The notes: generated by a model from the letters alone, not told the origin. DNA of 64,000 nt from Rhipicephalus microplus (GCF_043290135.1 NC_134704.1:17710001-17774000); one strand, 5' to 3'. Numbered from the stretch's first letter, positions 1 through 10,900 are shown. Made by a program: numbers and translations.

Positions 1-912
1 TGTTGTAGTGTGCTGGGTGCCAGGGCACCGTGAGATCCAAGGCAACGTGAGGGCGGATCAGCTCGCTGCATCCGTCCATGAGAGCACCGCCATTACATCC
101 ATATCAATCCCGGCCCTTGATCTTAAGCCGTCTCTCAAACGAAACCTCAGGGACTACTGGCAGAGCAAGTGGGATACACACACACAAAACAAACTACACG
201 TTATTAAGCCACACCTTGGTCATTGGCTGCCCGTATCGAAATCGCGTCATACAGAGGTAACACTAACGAGACTCAGGATAGGACATACATACACGACACA
301 CACACATCTTTTGTCCGGTGGTGATCCACCATTGTGTGATAAATGTGGTGAGGCATTAACAGTTCTTCACGTTTTAATCCAATGTAAACAATTAGACACT
401 CTTAGAAGACAACACTTTCCATTACCCTACCGACAACATACACCTTTACACCCTGCAATGTTCGTCGGTAGGGAACCGCTTTTTAGTCACAAATCATTGT
501 TAGCGTTTTTTAAAGAAATTCATAGTTTTCATGTCATATACCCGGGCATCCCGTAGCATGACCTCTCCAGAGAGGTTTTTGCTGCGGTGATTACACAAGA
601 AAGCACGTGCCTCACGGCCCTTGGACGCAAGGGTATGAACGTGTGAGGCACTTGTGCTAAAGCCATACATATCCACCATCGTCTTTTATTATCACCAACT
701 TTTGTCATCTATTCACACCACACACACATTTCACGGCATGGTCATCATTTTATTACTTGTATGTTTTTACCCGCCTTACCGCGAGGATTTTTATGGCCCT
801 TATACAGCCGCTAGTCACAATCATCGTCCACATTCCATGTCCCTTGAATTGGCGCTCTTTGGCCATCAAATGGCCCTTGCGCCAAAAAACACCATATATC
901 ATCATCATCATC
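1..912 (+). mobile_element. 3' end of a non-LTR retrotransposon (5' part outside window)
   Basis: The coding tail of a non-LTR element (2-556) is followed by about 340 bases of 3' untranslated sequence. The element probably ends in five ATC units at 898-912, which would fit the short 3' simple repeats of many I/R1-group elements. No poly(A) tail is seen. The 3' boundary is inferred from that repeat. The 5' end and any target duplication lie outside the window or were not found. The sequence beyond 912 has no recognisable element structure. Confidence 0.6.
2..556 (+). pseudogene. Partial ORF2 of a non-LTR retrotransposon: RNase H end plus C-terminal cysteine motif
   Basis: This is the C-terminal part of a reverse-transcriptase polyprotein and is open from the window edge to a TAG at 554-556. 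It begins inside an RNase H domain: the CWVPGH motif and the following GNVRAD segment (bases 11-58) match the conserved late RNase H motif of I/Ingi/Loa-type non-LTR elements. About 100 residues later comes a CxxC...HxxxxC pattern (CDKCGEALTVLHVLIQC, about 338-388), the cysteine motif usually found after RNase H in these proteins. The endonuclease and RT domains are upstream of the window, so I cannot tell whether the full gene is intact. It is labelled pseudogene only because it is partial here. The remaining ~180 residues look uninterrupted. Clade assignment is uncertain. Confidence 0.7.
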
Positions 913-1789
913 AAAGGTCTGCATTTATGTGCACGCGCGTTGCTGGATTTACCACTTACGACGCCACCGCCGCCGCCGCTACCGATGTATATACCTCGTA
1001 GTAAGGTTTGCTTGAAAACGTTAATGCTTATGGCGGCTGAATGACTGGTGAATGCTGATAAAGTTCTCTCCGCTTATGTTACTTTTGTTCTTCAGCAAAA
1101 TCAATACCCTGGAGCAACACTCTCTTCTTAAGCTTTCTCCATTCTGTACAGCGGTGACACACGGACCATCCGCACACTTTTCCTTACTTACACCTGCTGC
1201 CGTTGTTAAAGGCTTCAGCGCGCCCCAGGAAAAGCTTGCACCGCTTCCTGAAATTTCAACGCTTTACTTGCTTTCCCTCCTCACGCTTGAAATTTTCTAT
1301 ATACTCACTCTTATTACTTTGTGTTTGCATAAGACCGAGCCAGCCTTGTCGAGGCTTTTAAAAGGCGCCGTAGACAGCACGGGTGTAGTACATTGTTTGT
1401 CCTTGTACAACCTCCCAAAATGCATCTCGACGTCACCTGCAACGTGAAAGTGAGCTGTTGCAACCCATTTGTGGAAAAAAAAGAAAAAAAACAATGGCGA
1501 GGGATTCAGAAAAGTAAACCTCACAGCTCTTTCAGTGTGCTCGCTCGGCGCTGTATATGGAGGAGACATGACGTGAAAAAAAAAACATTTCGGTGACTTA
1601 GAGTGGCCCTAACTAGAAAAAAAAGGAAATAATGGCCAACCAGCCACTACATAAGGGCTCGTTTATGAGTTCAAGTCTTGTAGATGGTGTTGTTGCTATA
1701 ACATTCAAAGTCCCTTTAGCATTGCCCATACATTCAACCAAGCATTTGATACAAGAAAATTCAAGATGCCGACATTCACTTATGTATAT
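913..1789. other. No gene seen
   Basis: This is the sequence between the non-LTR 3' end and the gypsy insertion. It holds short A-runs (for example 1476-1490 and 1575-1585) and several short open frames with no recognisable motif. Its right edge, ATAT at 1786-1789, is the target site of the gypsy element and continues at 7806. Confidence 0.5.
1786..1789. repeat. Target-site duplication, left copy (ATAT)
   Basis: The four bases immediately left of the 3' LTR equal the four bases immediately right of the 5' LTR (7806-7809). Four to six bases is the normal duplication size for gypsy integrases. The AT-rich context makes a chance match possible. Confidence 0.75.
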
Positions 1790-2230
1790 TGTCACGCGGT
1801 TGTGACACACGCAGCACTTGAGAGGAAGCACACAGGAGTCAGGGCGATGTCGGGCGAACTGTTTATTGGGCGAACTTGTGCCCAGCAAAACAAGGCCAAA
1901 CACAACTCACAGCAACAGCGGCGTGAACAGTCGTCGGTCGACGGAAAAAAGACTGACAAGTGGCGCACTGCGCCGGCTTTTATACACGCGTCATATCGCG
2001 TTCTCGATTTATCTCTGGAGCTTCAGAAGTTACTAAAATGTGCGCGTCAAGCATGCAAAGTTTCAAGAATAATCCACACGGTTCCAGAGTGACATGCAAG
2101 ATAAACGCGGCCTGCGTTGCGCTTAACAGAAAGTGATAACAATGCTCCCCGCAAACAATCACAACGAGCGCGCGTGTCACTGGAAAATGATAGCGGCTTT
2201 CTTCGTAAACCAAAAGAACCGCACGTGTCA
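1790..2230 (-). repeat. 3' LTR of the minus-strand gypsy element (441 bp)
   Basis: It starts with TG and ends with CA in element orientation and has the same length as 7365-7805. Differences from the 5' LTR are four transitions and no indels. A polyadenylation signal AATAAA lies on the minus strand at 1867-1862, which would serve transcript 3' end formation in this copy. Confidence 0.95.
1862..1867 (-). terminator. Polyadenylation signal AATAAA in the 3' LTR
   Basis: The hexamer lies about 190 bases downstream of the LTR TATA box in transcript orientation. This is the usual place for processing of a genomic RNA that ends in R. Confidence 0.55.
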
Positions 2231-2248
2231 CTACCCCCCCCCCTGAAA
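2231..2248 (-). other. Polypurine tract
   Basis: On the minus strand, CAG followed by G-runs ending in TAG directly abuts the 3' LTR. The run is ten G residues (2243-2234). It is the expected plus-strand primer for reverse transcription. Confidence 0.75.
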
Positions 2249-2307
2249 AAAACATCGTCCCGATGCTAAAGACAGAACATAAGAGAGAGTACATGCAATA
2301 AATTACA

Positions 2308-5300
2308 TTAACAATGCGTCACAGCTAATAAGCGCGCGTAATAAGGTTTAAGTCGCACCACGTGTACGACTTCGGGTCGTGCACGGCGTCGTTGGGATGA
2401 CGTTAAGCCATCGGGCACGACCTCATAGTCCAGTTCACCACGACGTCGGACTACCTTGTAGGGTCCAAAGTAGCGTCGCAAGAGCTTCTCAGACAATCCC
2501 CGTCGTCGTATCGGCGTCCAGACCCAGACAAGGTCGCCGGGTTGGTATTCGGTGTGGCGTCGTCGAAGGTTGTAGTGGCGCCTGTCGACCGTCTGTTGGC
2601 TCTTGATACGTAGGCGGGCTAGCTGTCGAGCTTCTTCAGCGCGATCCAGGTAGCTGGCGACGTCGAGGTCTTCTTCGTCGGTGCCGACCGGTAGCATGGC
2701 GTCAAGCGTCGTTGTTGGGCTCCGTCCGTAGACGAGCTTGTATGGAGCAAACTGCGTCGTTTCCTGCACGGCCGTGTTGTACGCGAAGGTTACATACGGG
2801 AGTATGGCGTCCCACGTCTTGTGTTCGACGTCCACGTACATGGCCAGCATGTCGGCGATGGTCTTATTTAGACGCTCGGTGAGGCCATTCGTCTGTGGGT
2901 GGTACGCGGTGGTTCGGCGGTGGCTTGTCTGACTGTACCTCAAGGTCGCCTCCGTTAGGTCAGCCGTAAAGGCCGTACCTCTGTCGGTGATGAGGACCTC
3001 GAGGGCTCCGTGGCGGAGGACGATGTTCTCAATGAAGAACTTGGCGACCTCGGCGGCAGTGCCCTTGGGCAAGGCCATTGTTTTGGCATAGCGGGTGAGG
3101 TAGTCAGTCGCTACGACAATCCATTTGTTGCCAGAAGTTGACGTCGGGAACGGCCCCAGTAAGTCCATGCCGATTTGTTGGAATGGCCGTCGAAGTGGTT
3201 CGATGGGTTGCAGAAGTCCGGCTGGCCTAGTTGTGGGCGTCTTGCGTCGCTGACAGTCTCTGCATGTCTTTACGTAGTGGGCGACGTCGGCAGTGAGGCG
3301 AGGCCAATAGTACTTCTCTTGTATTCGTGACAGTGTGTGGGAAACACCAAGATGTCCGGCTGTCGGGTCGTCGTGTAATGCTTCCAGAACCTCTGGACGT
3401 AACGCTGAAGGCACCACGAGGAGGTGGTCGGCGCGGAGCGGCGAGAAGTTATTCTTCAGGAGGACGTTGTTCCGCAGGAAAAACGAAGCCAGTCCTCGGC
3501 GGAATACTTTCGGCACGTCGGCGGTCTTGCCTTGCAGGTAGTCCATGAGGATCTTGAGCTCTGGGTCAGCTCGTTGGCGTTCCGCGAAGTCGTCGGTACT
3601 TATGGGTCCCAGGAAAGAGTCGTCGTCCCGGTCATCCTGGGGCGGCAGATCGACAGGGGCGCGAGACAAGCAGTCGGCGTCGGAGTGCTTTCGTCCGCTC
3701 TTGTAGACGACGGTGATGTCAAATTCTTGTAGTCTGAGACTCCACCGTGCGAGGCGCCCTGATGGATCCTTCAAGTTAGCTAGCCAACACAAGGCGTGGT
3801 GGTCACTCACGACTTTGAAAGGCCTGCCGTACAGGTAGGGGCGGAACTTTGATGTAGCCCAGATGATGGCAAGGCATTCCTTTTCTGTCGTGGGATAATT
3901 GGCTTCTGCCTTCGAAAGTGACCGGCTAGCGTAACTGATGACCCTTTCAAGTCCGTCGGTCATCTGCACGAGCACAGCGCCGAACCCTGTGCTGCTTGCG
4001 TCCGTCTGAATTTCGGTGTCAGCTTCTTCGTCGAAGTGCGCCAGTATTGGTGGCGTTTGCAGGCGTCACTTTAATTCTTGAAATGCCTCGACTTGCGGCG
4101 TTTCCCCTTTGAAGTCGACGTCGGCCTTCGTGAGGTACGTGAGTGGCTCGGCGATCCGCGAAAAGTTCTTCACGAAGCGCCTGTAATAAGCGCAGAGGCC
4201 AAAAAATCGGCGTACTGCTTTCTTGTCGGTGGGTACAGGAAAGTCGGCGATCGCAGCTGTTCTCTGTGGATCAGGGAGCACTCCCGACTTGCTGATAACG
4301 TGGCCAAGGAACAATAGCTCCTCGTAGGCGAAGCGGCACTTTTCTGGCTTCAGGGTAAGTCCCGAGGCTTTGATTACCCGAAGAACAGCTTCAAGGCGCC
4401 GGAGGTGCTCGTCGAAGTTGGAAGAAAATATGACTACGTCGTCCAAGTAGACGAGGCAAGTCTGCCACTTCAAGCCTGCGAGTACTGTGTCCATAACCCG
4501 TTGGAACGTCGCGGGCGCCGAGCAAAGACCAAAGGGCATGACCTTAAACTCGAACAGGCCGTCTGGTGTTATGAAGGCAGTCTTCTCTCGGTCTCTCTCG
4601 TCTACTTCGATTTGCCAGTAGCCGGTTTTGAGGTCCATCGACGAAAAATACTTGGCGTTGTAGAGTCTGTCCAGAGCATCGTCTATCCGTGGGAGGGGAT
4701 ACACGTCTTTCTTCGTGATCTTGTTCAGGCGACGATAATCGACGCAAAAACGTGGGGTTCCGTCCTTCTTCTTCACTAACACCACGGGTGATGCCAACGG
4801 GCTCGTAGACGGCTGAATGATGTCGTCACGCAGCATTTCGTCGACTTGTTGCTTGATGGCCTCGCGTTCCCGTGCAGAAACTCGGTAGGGGCTCTGACGG
4901 AGCGGACGGGCATATTCGTCGGTTATGATGCGATGTTTCGCGAGAGGGGTCTGACGAAGCCTCGATGACGACGAGAAGCAGTCCTTGTATTGGTGGAGTA
5001 AGGATTTGAGCTCCTTTTGTTGCTGCCTGGAAAGGCCTTGATTGACGTCGAAGGCGGGCGCGGACACTGCTGTCGACGTTGCGGCTCCCTGAGAATCGGT
5101 GAGGGCGAAGGCATTGCTCGCTTCCACAAATTCGCTTAGATGTGCTACCGTCGTGCCCCTATTCAAGTGCCTATATTCGTTGCTGAAGTTCGTCACCATT
5201 ACCTTGGCTTCGCCGTTATGAAGCTTGGCTATGCCTCTTGCGACGCACATCTGACGGTCTAGGAGCAGGTGCTGGTCGCCTTGGATGACACCTTGTAAGT

Positions 5301-5997
5301 TGGTAGACGCTTTGGTGCCGACGGAAATGATGAGGCTCGACAGTGGCGGGATGGTTACCTGCTCTTCCGTCACATTCAAGGCATTGTGAGCGACGTTGCA
5401 GTCTGACGCCGTTGCATTATCCGTGGACAGCGTGATTGACCTGGATCTTAGGTCGATGACTGCGCCTTGTTGGTCCAGGAAATCCATGCCTAAAATGACG
5501 TCTCGCGAGCATTGCTGCAGGACCACAAAACTCACAGAATACGTCTGGCTGTGAATCGTGACTCTTGCCGTGCAGGTTCCAGTCGGTGTTATAAGGTGGC
5601 CCCCTGCTGTTCGGATATCCGGTCCTTCCCATGCAGTCTTTACCTTCTTGAGCTTAGCGGCGAAGAGACCACTGATGACAGAGTAGTCGGCGCCGGTATC
5701 GACTAGGGCGGTGACGCTGTGGCCGTCGATGATCACGTCGAGGTCGGTGGTTCGTCGTCTGGCGTTCCGGTTAGGTCGGGGCGTCGGATCACGGCTGCGT
5801 CGGCTTGGTCCGGCGCTGCTATGTCGCGTCGGCGGCGAGGCTTTGTCGTGAAGACTCTGCTCAGGCGGCGTACTGCGACTACGTCGGGAAAGTTCGTGCG
5901 TCGTGGTCGTCGTCATCGGCAGCGGCGGCGGCGGCGGAGGAGGATCTTCGTCATTGCGTCGTGCAGCAACCGCACCTCCATCGGTTGCTGCCTTTAG
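2308..5997 (-). pseudogene. pol: pol of the minus-strand gypsy element, broken by one TGA
   Basis: Polyprotein of about 1,229 codons in the -1 frame relative to gag; its first ATG is at 5916. Domains in order: aspartic protease with the DTGAD motif (5700-5686); reverse transcriptase with the YLDD active-site box (about 4449-4438); RNase H beginning at TDAS (about 4008-3994); integrase with an HHCC zinc finger (about 3380-3240), then DLLGP, TDRG and the YHPQTNGLTE segments that carry the DDE triad (about 3170 to 2870). After this comes a C-terminal GPY/F-like segment (about 2480). No chromodomain is seen. It would copy the RNA genome and insert the cDNA. An in-frame TGA at 4068-4066 falls just before RNase H, so RT and integrase are separated. 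All catalytic motifs I could find remain. The gag-pol junction lacks a canonical slippery heptamer. Confidence 0.93.
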
Positions 5998-7340
5998 TTA
6001 CCCGGGTAGGGGCTTGGGGATCGGCCCCGGTTTGGGCCGGTGTATTGGCGGCGATCCGGGGAGAAGTAGCGGCCAGGGGAAGGTGAACGGGATGGTCGTC
6101 GTCGTTGCCACTGCGATCCGGCGATGTAGTCGGCGATGTCGCGAGGTCGCTCACCTGGGCGCGGACGCGGCGCGTTCACGTCGAAGCCACGCAGTCCCAT
6201 CTCACGGTACTGGCAGTAGCGGTAGGTGTGCCCGGCTTTGCCGCAGTGGTAGCATAGTGGGCGGTGGTTCGGGGTGCGCCAAACGTCAGTTTTCCTCGGC
6301 GAGCGCTGGATTACTGGCGAGTGGGAAGGCGTCGGGGGTGGCGGCGGTGGTTGGCGACGAAACTGCGGAGACGTTGGGTCCTGGCGTTGGCGAGGAGCGG
6401 CGACAGGTGCAGTAGCGGCGTAGGTCATCGCCTCCGGTTGGGGCTGTGGCCATTCAGGAACGCTCAGTGAGCGCTGTAGTTCCTCGCGGACTACGTCTTC
6501 GAGAGAGGCGACTTGGGGCTGAGACGATGGCAACATGCGGCGCAGTTCTTCACGAACAATAGCGCGTATGGTCTCGCGCAGGTCGTCGGGGCAGAGTCCT
6601 CGGACTTCTGCGACGTCTGGCGACATGCGCCGATCGTATTGGCGGGTCCGCATTTCAAGAGTCCTCTCGATGGTGGTAGCCTCGGAGAGGAACTCTTGTA
6701 CCGTCTTTGGCGGGTTTCTAATCAGTCCGGCGAAGAGCTCCTGCTTCACTCCTCGCATAAGCAGGCGAACCTTCTTGTCCTCAGACATGTCGGCGTCGGC
6801 GTGGCGGAAAAGTCACGTCATCTCCTCCGTGAAGATCGTTACGTTTTCGTTGGGGAGCTGCACCCGAGTTTCAAGCAGTGATGCGGCTCTTTCCTTCCGC
6901 ACGACGCTTGCAAAGGTGCGCAGGAAAGCAACGCGGAAGTCGTCCCAGGTTCGAAGCGTTGACTCGCGGTTCTCGAACCAAGTCCCTGCGGCGTCTTTCA
7001 GGTAAAAATACACATGACGCAGCTTGCCGTCCGGGTCCCACTTATTGAGGGCTGCGACGCGGTCGTAAATGTCAAGCCAGCTTTCCGGGTCTTCGTAGGT
7101 CGATCCGCGGAAGGTAGGCGGCTCTCTGGGCTGGTTGACGACCACGGTTGCCGAAGACCTTGCTTCCGTCATCGTGGATGCCGGCTTCGTAGCAGCCTTT
7201 GTTTTCTTGTCCTTGTCGGGAAGCGGCAGGTATTCGGGCGGTAGTCCTTGTTGTCTTCTGCTCACTCGAACGACCGGGTCGGCGTCGTCCTCTTGGCGGC
7301 TTGGGCTTGGCTCACGGCTGGACGGGGGCGTACGGTACAT
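5994..7340 (-). pseudogene. gag: gag of the minus-strand gypsy element, broken by one TGA
   Basis: Encodes the structural (capsid/nucleocapsid) polyprotein that packages the element RNA in cytoplasmic particles. The first ATG after the primer-binding site is at 7340 and the frame ends with TAA at 5996-5994, about 448 codons. The N-terminal part has a retrotransposon gag domain: the PTFRGSTYEDPESWL segment and WFENRESTL further on are typical of gypsy-type capsids. Near the C-terminus is one CCHC zinc knuckle, CYHCGKAGHTYRYC (about 6254-6212). It is followed by an Arg/Ser/Pro-rich basic tail suited to RNA binding. A single in-frame TGA at 6815-6813 splits the frame, and both halves stay in the same register. 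A protein from the internal ATG at 6788 would keep the zinc knuckle but lose most of the capsid. An open frame extends upstream into the LTR but has no ATG there. Confidence 0.9.
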
Positions 7341-7347
7341 GGACCGA

Positions 7348-7362
7348 GAAGCACCTCCACCA
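7348..7362 (-). other. Primer-binding site
   Basis: Two bases after the 5' LTR the minus strand reads TGGTGGAGGTGCTTC. The leading TGG pairs with the CCA end of a tRNA. The plus-strand element at 59992 has a very similar site (TGGTGGACGTGCTGG), so both probably use the same or a related primer tRNA. I cannot name the tRNA with confidence. Confidence 0.7.
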
Positions 7363-7364
7363 GA

Positions 7365-7805
7365 TGTCACGCGGTTGTGACACACGCAGCACTTGAGAGG
7401 AAGCACACAGGAGTCAGGGCGATGTCGGGCGAACTGTTTATTGGGCGAACTTGTGCCCAGCAAAACAAGGCCAAACACAACTCACAGCAACAGCGGCGTG
7501 AACAGTCGTCGGTCGACGGAAAAAAGACTGACAAGTGGCGCACTGCGCCGGCTTTTATACACGCGTCATATCGCGTTCTCGATTTATCTCTGGAGCTCCA
7601 GAAGTTACTAAAATGTGCGCGTCAAGCATGCAAAGTTTCAAGAATGATCCACACGGTTCCAGAGTGGCATGCAAGATAAACGCGGCCTGCGTTGCGCTTA
7701 ACAGAAAGTGATAACAATGCTCCCCGCAAACAATCACAACGAGCGCGCGTGTCACTGGAAAGTGATAGCGGCTTTCTTCGTAAACCAAAAGAACCGCACG
7801 TGTCA
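7365..7805 (-). repeat. 5' LTR of the minus-strand gypsy element (441 bp)
   Basis: This is the direct repeat of 1790-2230. In element orientation U3 begins at 7805. A TATA box at 7559-7553 and an AATAAA at 7442-7437 mark the approximate U3/R/U5 layout. R would start near 7525-7530, about 30 bases past the TATA box (inference). Confidence 0.95.
7553..7559 (-). promoter_or_regulatory. TATA box in the 5' LTR
   Basis: TATAAAA on the minus strand is followed by a GC-rich stretch. It is placed sensibly for a pol II promoter inside U3, with the LTR polyadenylation signal about 110 bases downstream. The 3' LTR carries an identical copy. Confidence 0.65.
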
Positions 7806-7809
7806 ATAT
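7806..7809. repeat. Target-site duplication, right copy (ATAT)
   Basis: This is the partner of 1786-1789. Removing the element and one copy joins ...CTTATGTATAT to ATTGTTCG..., the presumed empty site. Confidence 0.75.
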
Positions 7810-8150
7810 ATATTGTTCGAAGAGATGGCCGCGTCAGGCTGCTTCATTTATCTCACTGCAGATAAGGAGAACCTTAAACTATAGATTAAAGTGACACATT
7901 CAGAGGGCATGACTGGTTATTAAAGACACTTTAGGTAATTGTTGTGAAGTGTACACGAGTATTTTTTTCTCCCATGTTAAGCGAGCGCCTTCTGTCAAAT
8001 TTGTCTTGTTTCTCGCTACTACGAGTGACTCGAGAGTTTTTGTATGACGAACCAGTCACCGAAACCTTGCGCATTGTGTACCCTTCTAATTCTAGCGATT
8101 GTAATGGGCTTACGCTTTTCATTTTATCACACACTACAAGTACTTTTTGG
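7810..8150. other. No gene seen
   Basis: This is the right flank of the gypsy insertion, leading into the microsatellite. No element ends or coding motifs are recognised. Confidence 0.5.
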
Positions 8151-8229
<79 letters not shown>

Positions 8230-8591
8230 TTATCTATTTATCTATTTACCTTATCTATCTATTTATCTATCTATTTAACAATTTATCTATTTATCTATCT
8301 ATTTATCTAATTATCTATCTACTTATCTATTTATCTATCTATTTATCTATTTATCTATCTATTTATCTATCCATTTATCTGTTTATCTATCTATTTATCT
8401 ATCCATTTATCTGTTTATCTATCTATTTATCTATTTATATATTTATCTATTTATCTTCGGAGAGTAAGTACTTATCTTTATCCGGGCGCACGAAATTTAT
8501 TTATTTATCTATTTATTTATCTATTTATTTATCTATCTATTTATCTATCGATTTATCTATCTATTTATCTATCTATTTATGTGTGTGTGTG
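8151..8591. repeat. Compound CTAT / TTTATC microsatellite with a terminal GT tract
   Basis: About 75 bases of pure TATC units (8151 to about 8229) grade into a TTTATC-CTAT mixture up to about 8456. A 40-base unique interruption follows (8457-8496), then a second block to 8580, then GTGTGTGT (8580-8591). The long open frames that read as Ile-Tyr-Leu-Ser repeats are products of this array. The interruption carries no coding signal. Confidence 0.95.
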
Positions 8592-8917
8592 TCCGTCTGT
8601 TCTCGTAATCACCCCCTTAACTTGGTGTGAACCCGAAATTGGTATACAGAGGAGGGCAAGATGGTTTGACGAATATGACTCGCTAGTCGTCACAGTCCTG
8701 TCGCGCACGTCGTCAACACTTTCCACCAGACAGTGGCACATACACGCGGCGGGTAAGTGCCACTGGTATGAAGGTATATGCCACAAATTGATATATATTT
8801 TCTATCTGCCAAGGAATGACGAGAACACACATTGGTAACTTCAACACTTGAGCGTTAAGAAAAAGCTGCCATGGGCAGCGTTGAGCGGTCGAATGCAAAC
8901 AATAAACACCAGCGTCC

Positions 8918-8985
8918 CAGCAAAAATCGAATCCAAGCATTTTGCGTGGCAATAAAGTATTCTACCACAGAGTCATGCCAGGCTT
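8918..8985 (-). repeat. tRNA-Gly-like SINE relic
   Basis: On the minus strand the sequence reads as a decayed tRNA. The A-box region contains TGGTAGAATACT, an anticodon-loop-like TTGCCAC follows, and the B-box region is GGATTCGATTT. These resemble metazoan tRNA-Gly(GCC), which has TGGTAGAATTCT, TGCCAC and GGTTCGATTCC. Mismatches in the acceptor and T arms exclude a working tRNA. It is most likely the head of a tRNA-derived SINE. The body and tail were not delimited. Confidence 0.5.
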
Positions 8986-8989
8986 CGGA

Positions 8990-10900
8990 TGTTCTTTGCG
9001 CATAAATCCGAATGTTCGTGCAACGTCCATTGTGGTTGTAGTACTGGTTATCCAATTTTATAAACATTAAATATGTACTCCTATATTACAGCAGTCATAT
9101 TGGGTTAACGTAAGTTGTAGTTAGGTGCGATCCGCTGAAGTTGATTTGTGTTGCAGTGTTGAAGGTACTATCCTCGTATGCATCAGCGCAAGTACTAGCG
9201 CTGAATATCAGCTATCAGCTTTTTGTAATTTCACTCGCGTTGAAAACACACATAAACACGTATACTTGTGTATATCTTGTGTTTTTTTGTTGACATGATG
9301 TAAAGAGATGTTGACGCACAAATTAGGCGCCGGCATCTCCTTATCCTTTAGAGGGATCCAACTTTGAGCACGTATATAGGGTTCAAGTCTCCAAGCATAA
9401 AATTAATCGTGCATGTAATATATTGACTTGTAGTGTACAGTATGCTGCTAACTGCCATATAATATATGCATAAAATGCGAGTCAATAGGATTTAGTAAAC
9501 GAGAGAGAAGTTTGGTTCACAGAACGTCATAATGCATTGAGCTCCTAAAATAGCAAATAGTCATCTAGATAAAGCCTTCAGATTATAGGCAGCAAAAAAT
9601 AACGAAGTTACATAGATACGTGTCTTCAATCGGCCTTCCGCCCATCCTTTGTGCAAATGTCATGTATACAATTTTATTGACGCACGCCAGCAGGCCCACG
9701 GACTTGCATCGTGGCAGGTAGGTTAAAGAGGCCTCTAACGAAACATGACGTGTAAAAAGCATCCTGTCAGCTTACGGCTGTGCCCGGTTCAACGTGCAAG
9801 CATGTCTAACACGTCGCGCATATTGGCTTCTGCCGGAAGCAATAGGCGTGTCACCGAAGTGCATGGGTCGATCATGTCTCGAGCCACAGCGAACACGATC
9901 CAATTTAGCGAAGCGCTGCCCGACACAATCGATCGGTGTTGCCACAGTGGCCTTCCAAACACTAGTTGCACGCATCCACTTTGCACACTATAGTTGCATC
10001 ATGCTCACGCCAGTGGGTTCGTTGACGCCTCAATAACGAGAGTGGTCATCGTTGACCTATAACAGCGTCTGCATATCAGCAACATTTAATCACACTGAAG
10101 GAATCATCCATGCTTTGTACAATGTTTCCCAGTGGTCATTTACTTTGATTTTGAAGACTGTGGATGAGTTGCGCACCGAAAACCTATTGCATCATTGGTC
10201 CGAGTAGCTCTCAGTAATTCTCTGGTCAATAATATTTAGGTGACGTAGGACTAAGTGCTAACCTTGCGCTGATGCAGAACCAAACTGACTACAAAGTACG
10301 CCATGCAGGAAATACTTCTATTTTGTGCCCGCAAAGAACTCGATGCGGCCGTCATTGCTTGAAAGGGCGCTGCAACATTTTTAAACGCTTTAATAGCTTC
10401 CTTTTTAAAAGTACCACTTTAAAGACTCCTGAGTACACGTGAGCCAAACATTATGTCGCAGCACGCGGTCAGAAACTAACCATCAATTCTCAAAACTAGC
10501 TAGAGATTATTACCTCTTTTTCTGGACAAATATTGTAACAAAAACAAATGACGACACTATAAACTAAATGTTCAGGGCCATTGACTGCTTTGAACATCGG
10601 CAGCTGCGTCGTTACCATGGCCATCGTGGCATGGCGCTACATGCCACCGCAGGCTCGCAGTGATACTGAAAGTAAACCACATGGTCAAAGAAAAAAAAAG
10701 TTCACGAGGTCATGTTGTTCTCTGTTGAAGGCCCACATCGTCCTGATCGCATTTTTGGGTACAACGCGAGACCAACGAAGACAGAAGAGAACAGAAGAGG
10801 CAGAGGTGAGCGCTGTCCTTGTTCGGCGATCTCGCGCTGTAGCCAAAATGCTGCTTTACCGACTAACTCAACTTTCAATACTACCTTCGTGCTTTCGTCT
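8990..10900. other. No gene seen
   Basis: AT-rich DNA without recognisable genes. A more GC-rich block at about 9700-10040 has short open frames on both strands, but none has a motif, repeat pattern or codon bias I could support. Confidence 0.45.

Larger units (their letters stand above)
1790..7805 (-). mobile_element. Complete Ty3/gypsy LTR retrotransposon, 6,016 bp
   Basis: All the parts of an LTR retrotransposon are present on the minus strand. They are, in order, the 5' LTR (7365-7805), primer-binding site (7348-7362), gag (7340-5994), pol in the -1 frame (5997-2308), polypurine tract (2234-2245) and 3' LTR (1790-2230). The domain order protease, reverse transcriptase, RNase H, integrase identifies Ty3/gypsy (Metaviridae) rather than copia. 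No open frame for an env gene lies between pol and the 3' LTR, where only 77 bases separate them. The element is flanked by ATAT on both sides (1786-1789 and 7806-7809). The LTRs differ at 4 of 441 positions, all transitions, so insertion was recent. Gag and pol each carry one in-frame TGA, so this copy is probably not autonomous. Confidence 0.95.

Noticed and set aside
2231..2307. Possible env gene after pol of the minus-strand gypsy element
   Set aside because: Only 77 bases separate the pol stop from the 3' LTR, including the polypurine tract.
5719..6470. Plus-strand Arg-, Ser- and Gly-rich frames opposite the minus-strand gypsy genes
   Set aside because: They are shadows of the GC-rich gag-pol junction on the other strand.
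6813..7478. Gag frame extended upstream into the 5' LTR
   Set aside because: The extension has no ATG in the LTR and crosses the primer-binding site; ATG at 7340 is the sensible start.
8151..8591. CRISPR array
   Set aside because: The regular repeats are tetranucleotide microsatellites with no spacers; the sequence is eukaryotic.
7944..8630. 228-codon frame rich in Ile-Tyr-Leu-Ser
   Set aside because: It is the translation of the CTAT/TTTATC microsatellite; there is no real protein signal outside the array.
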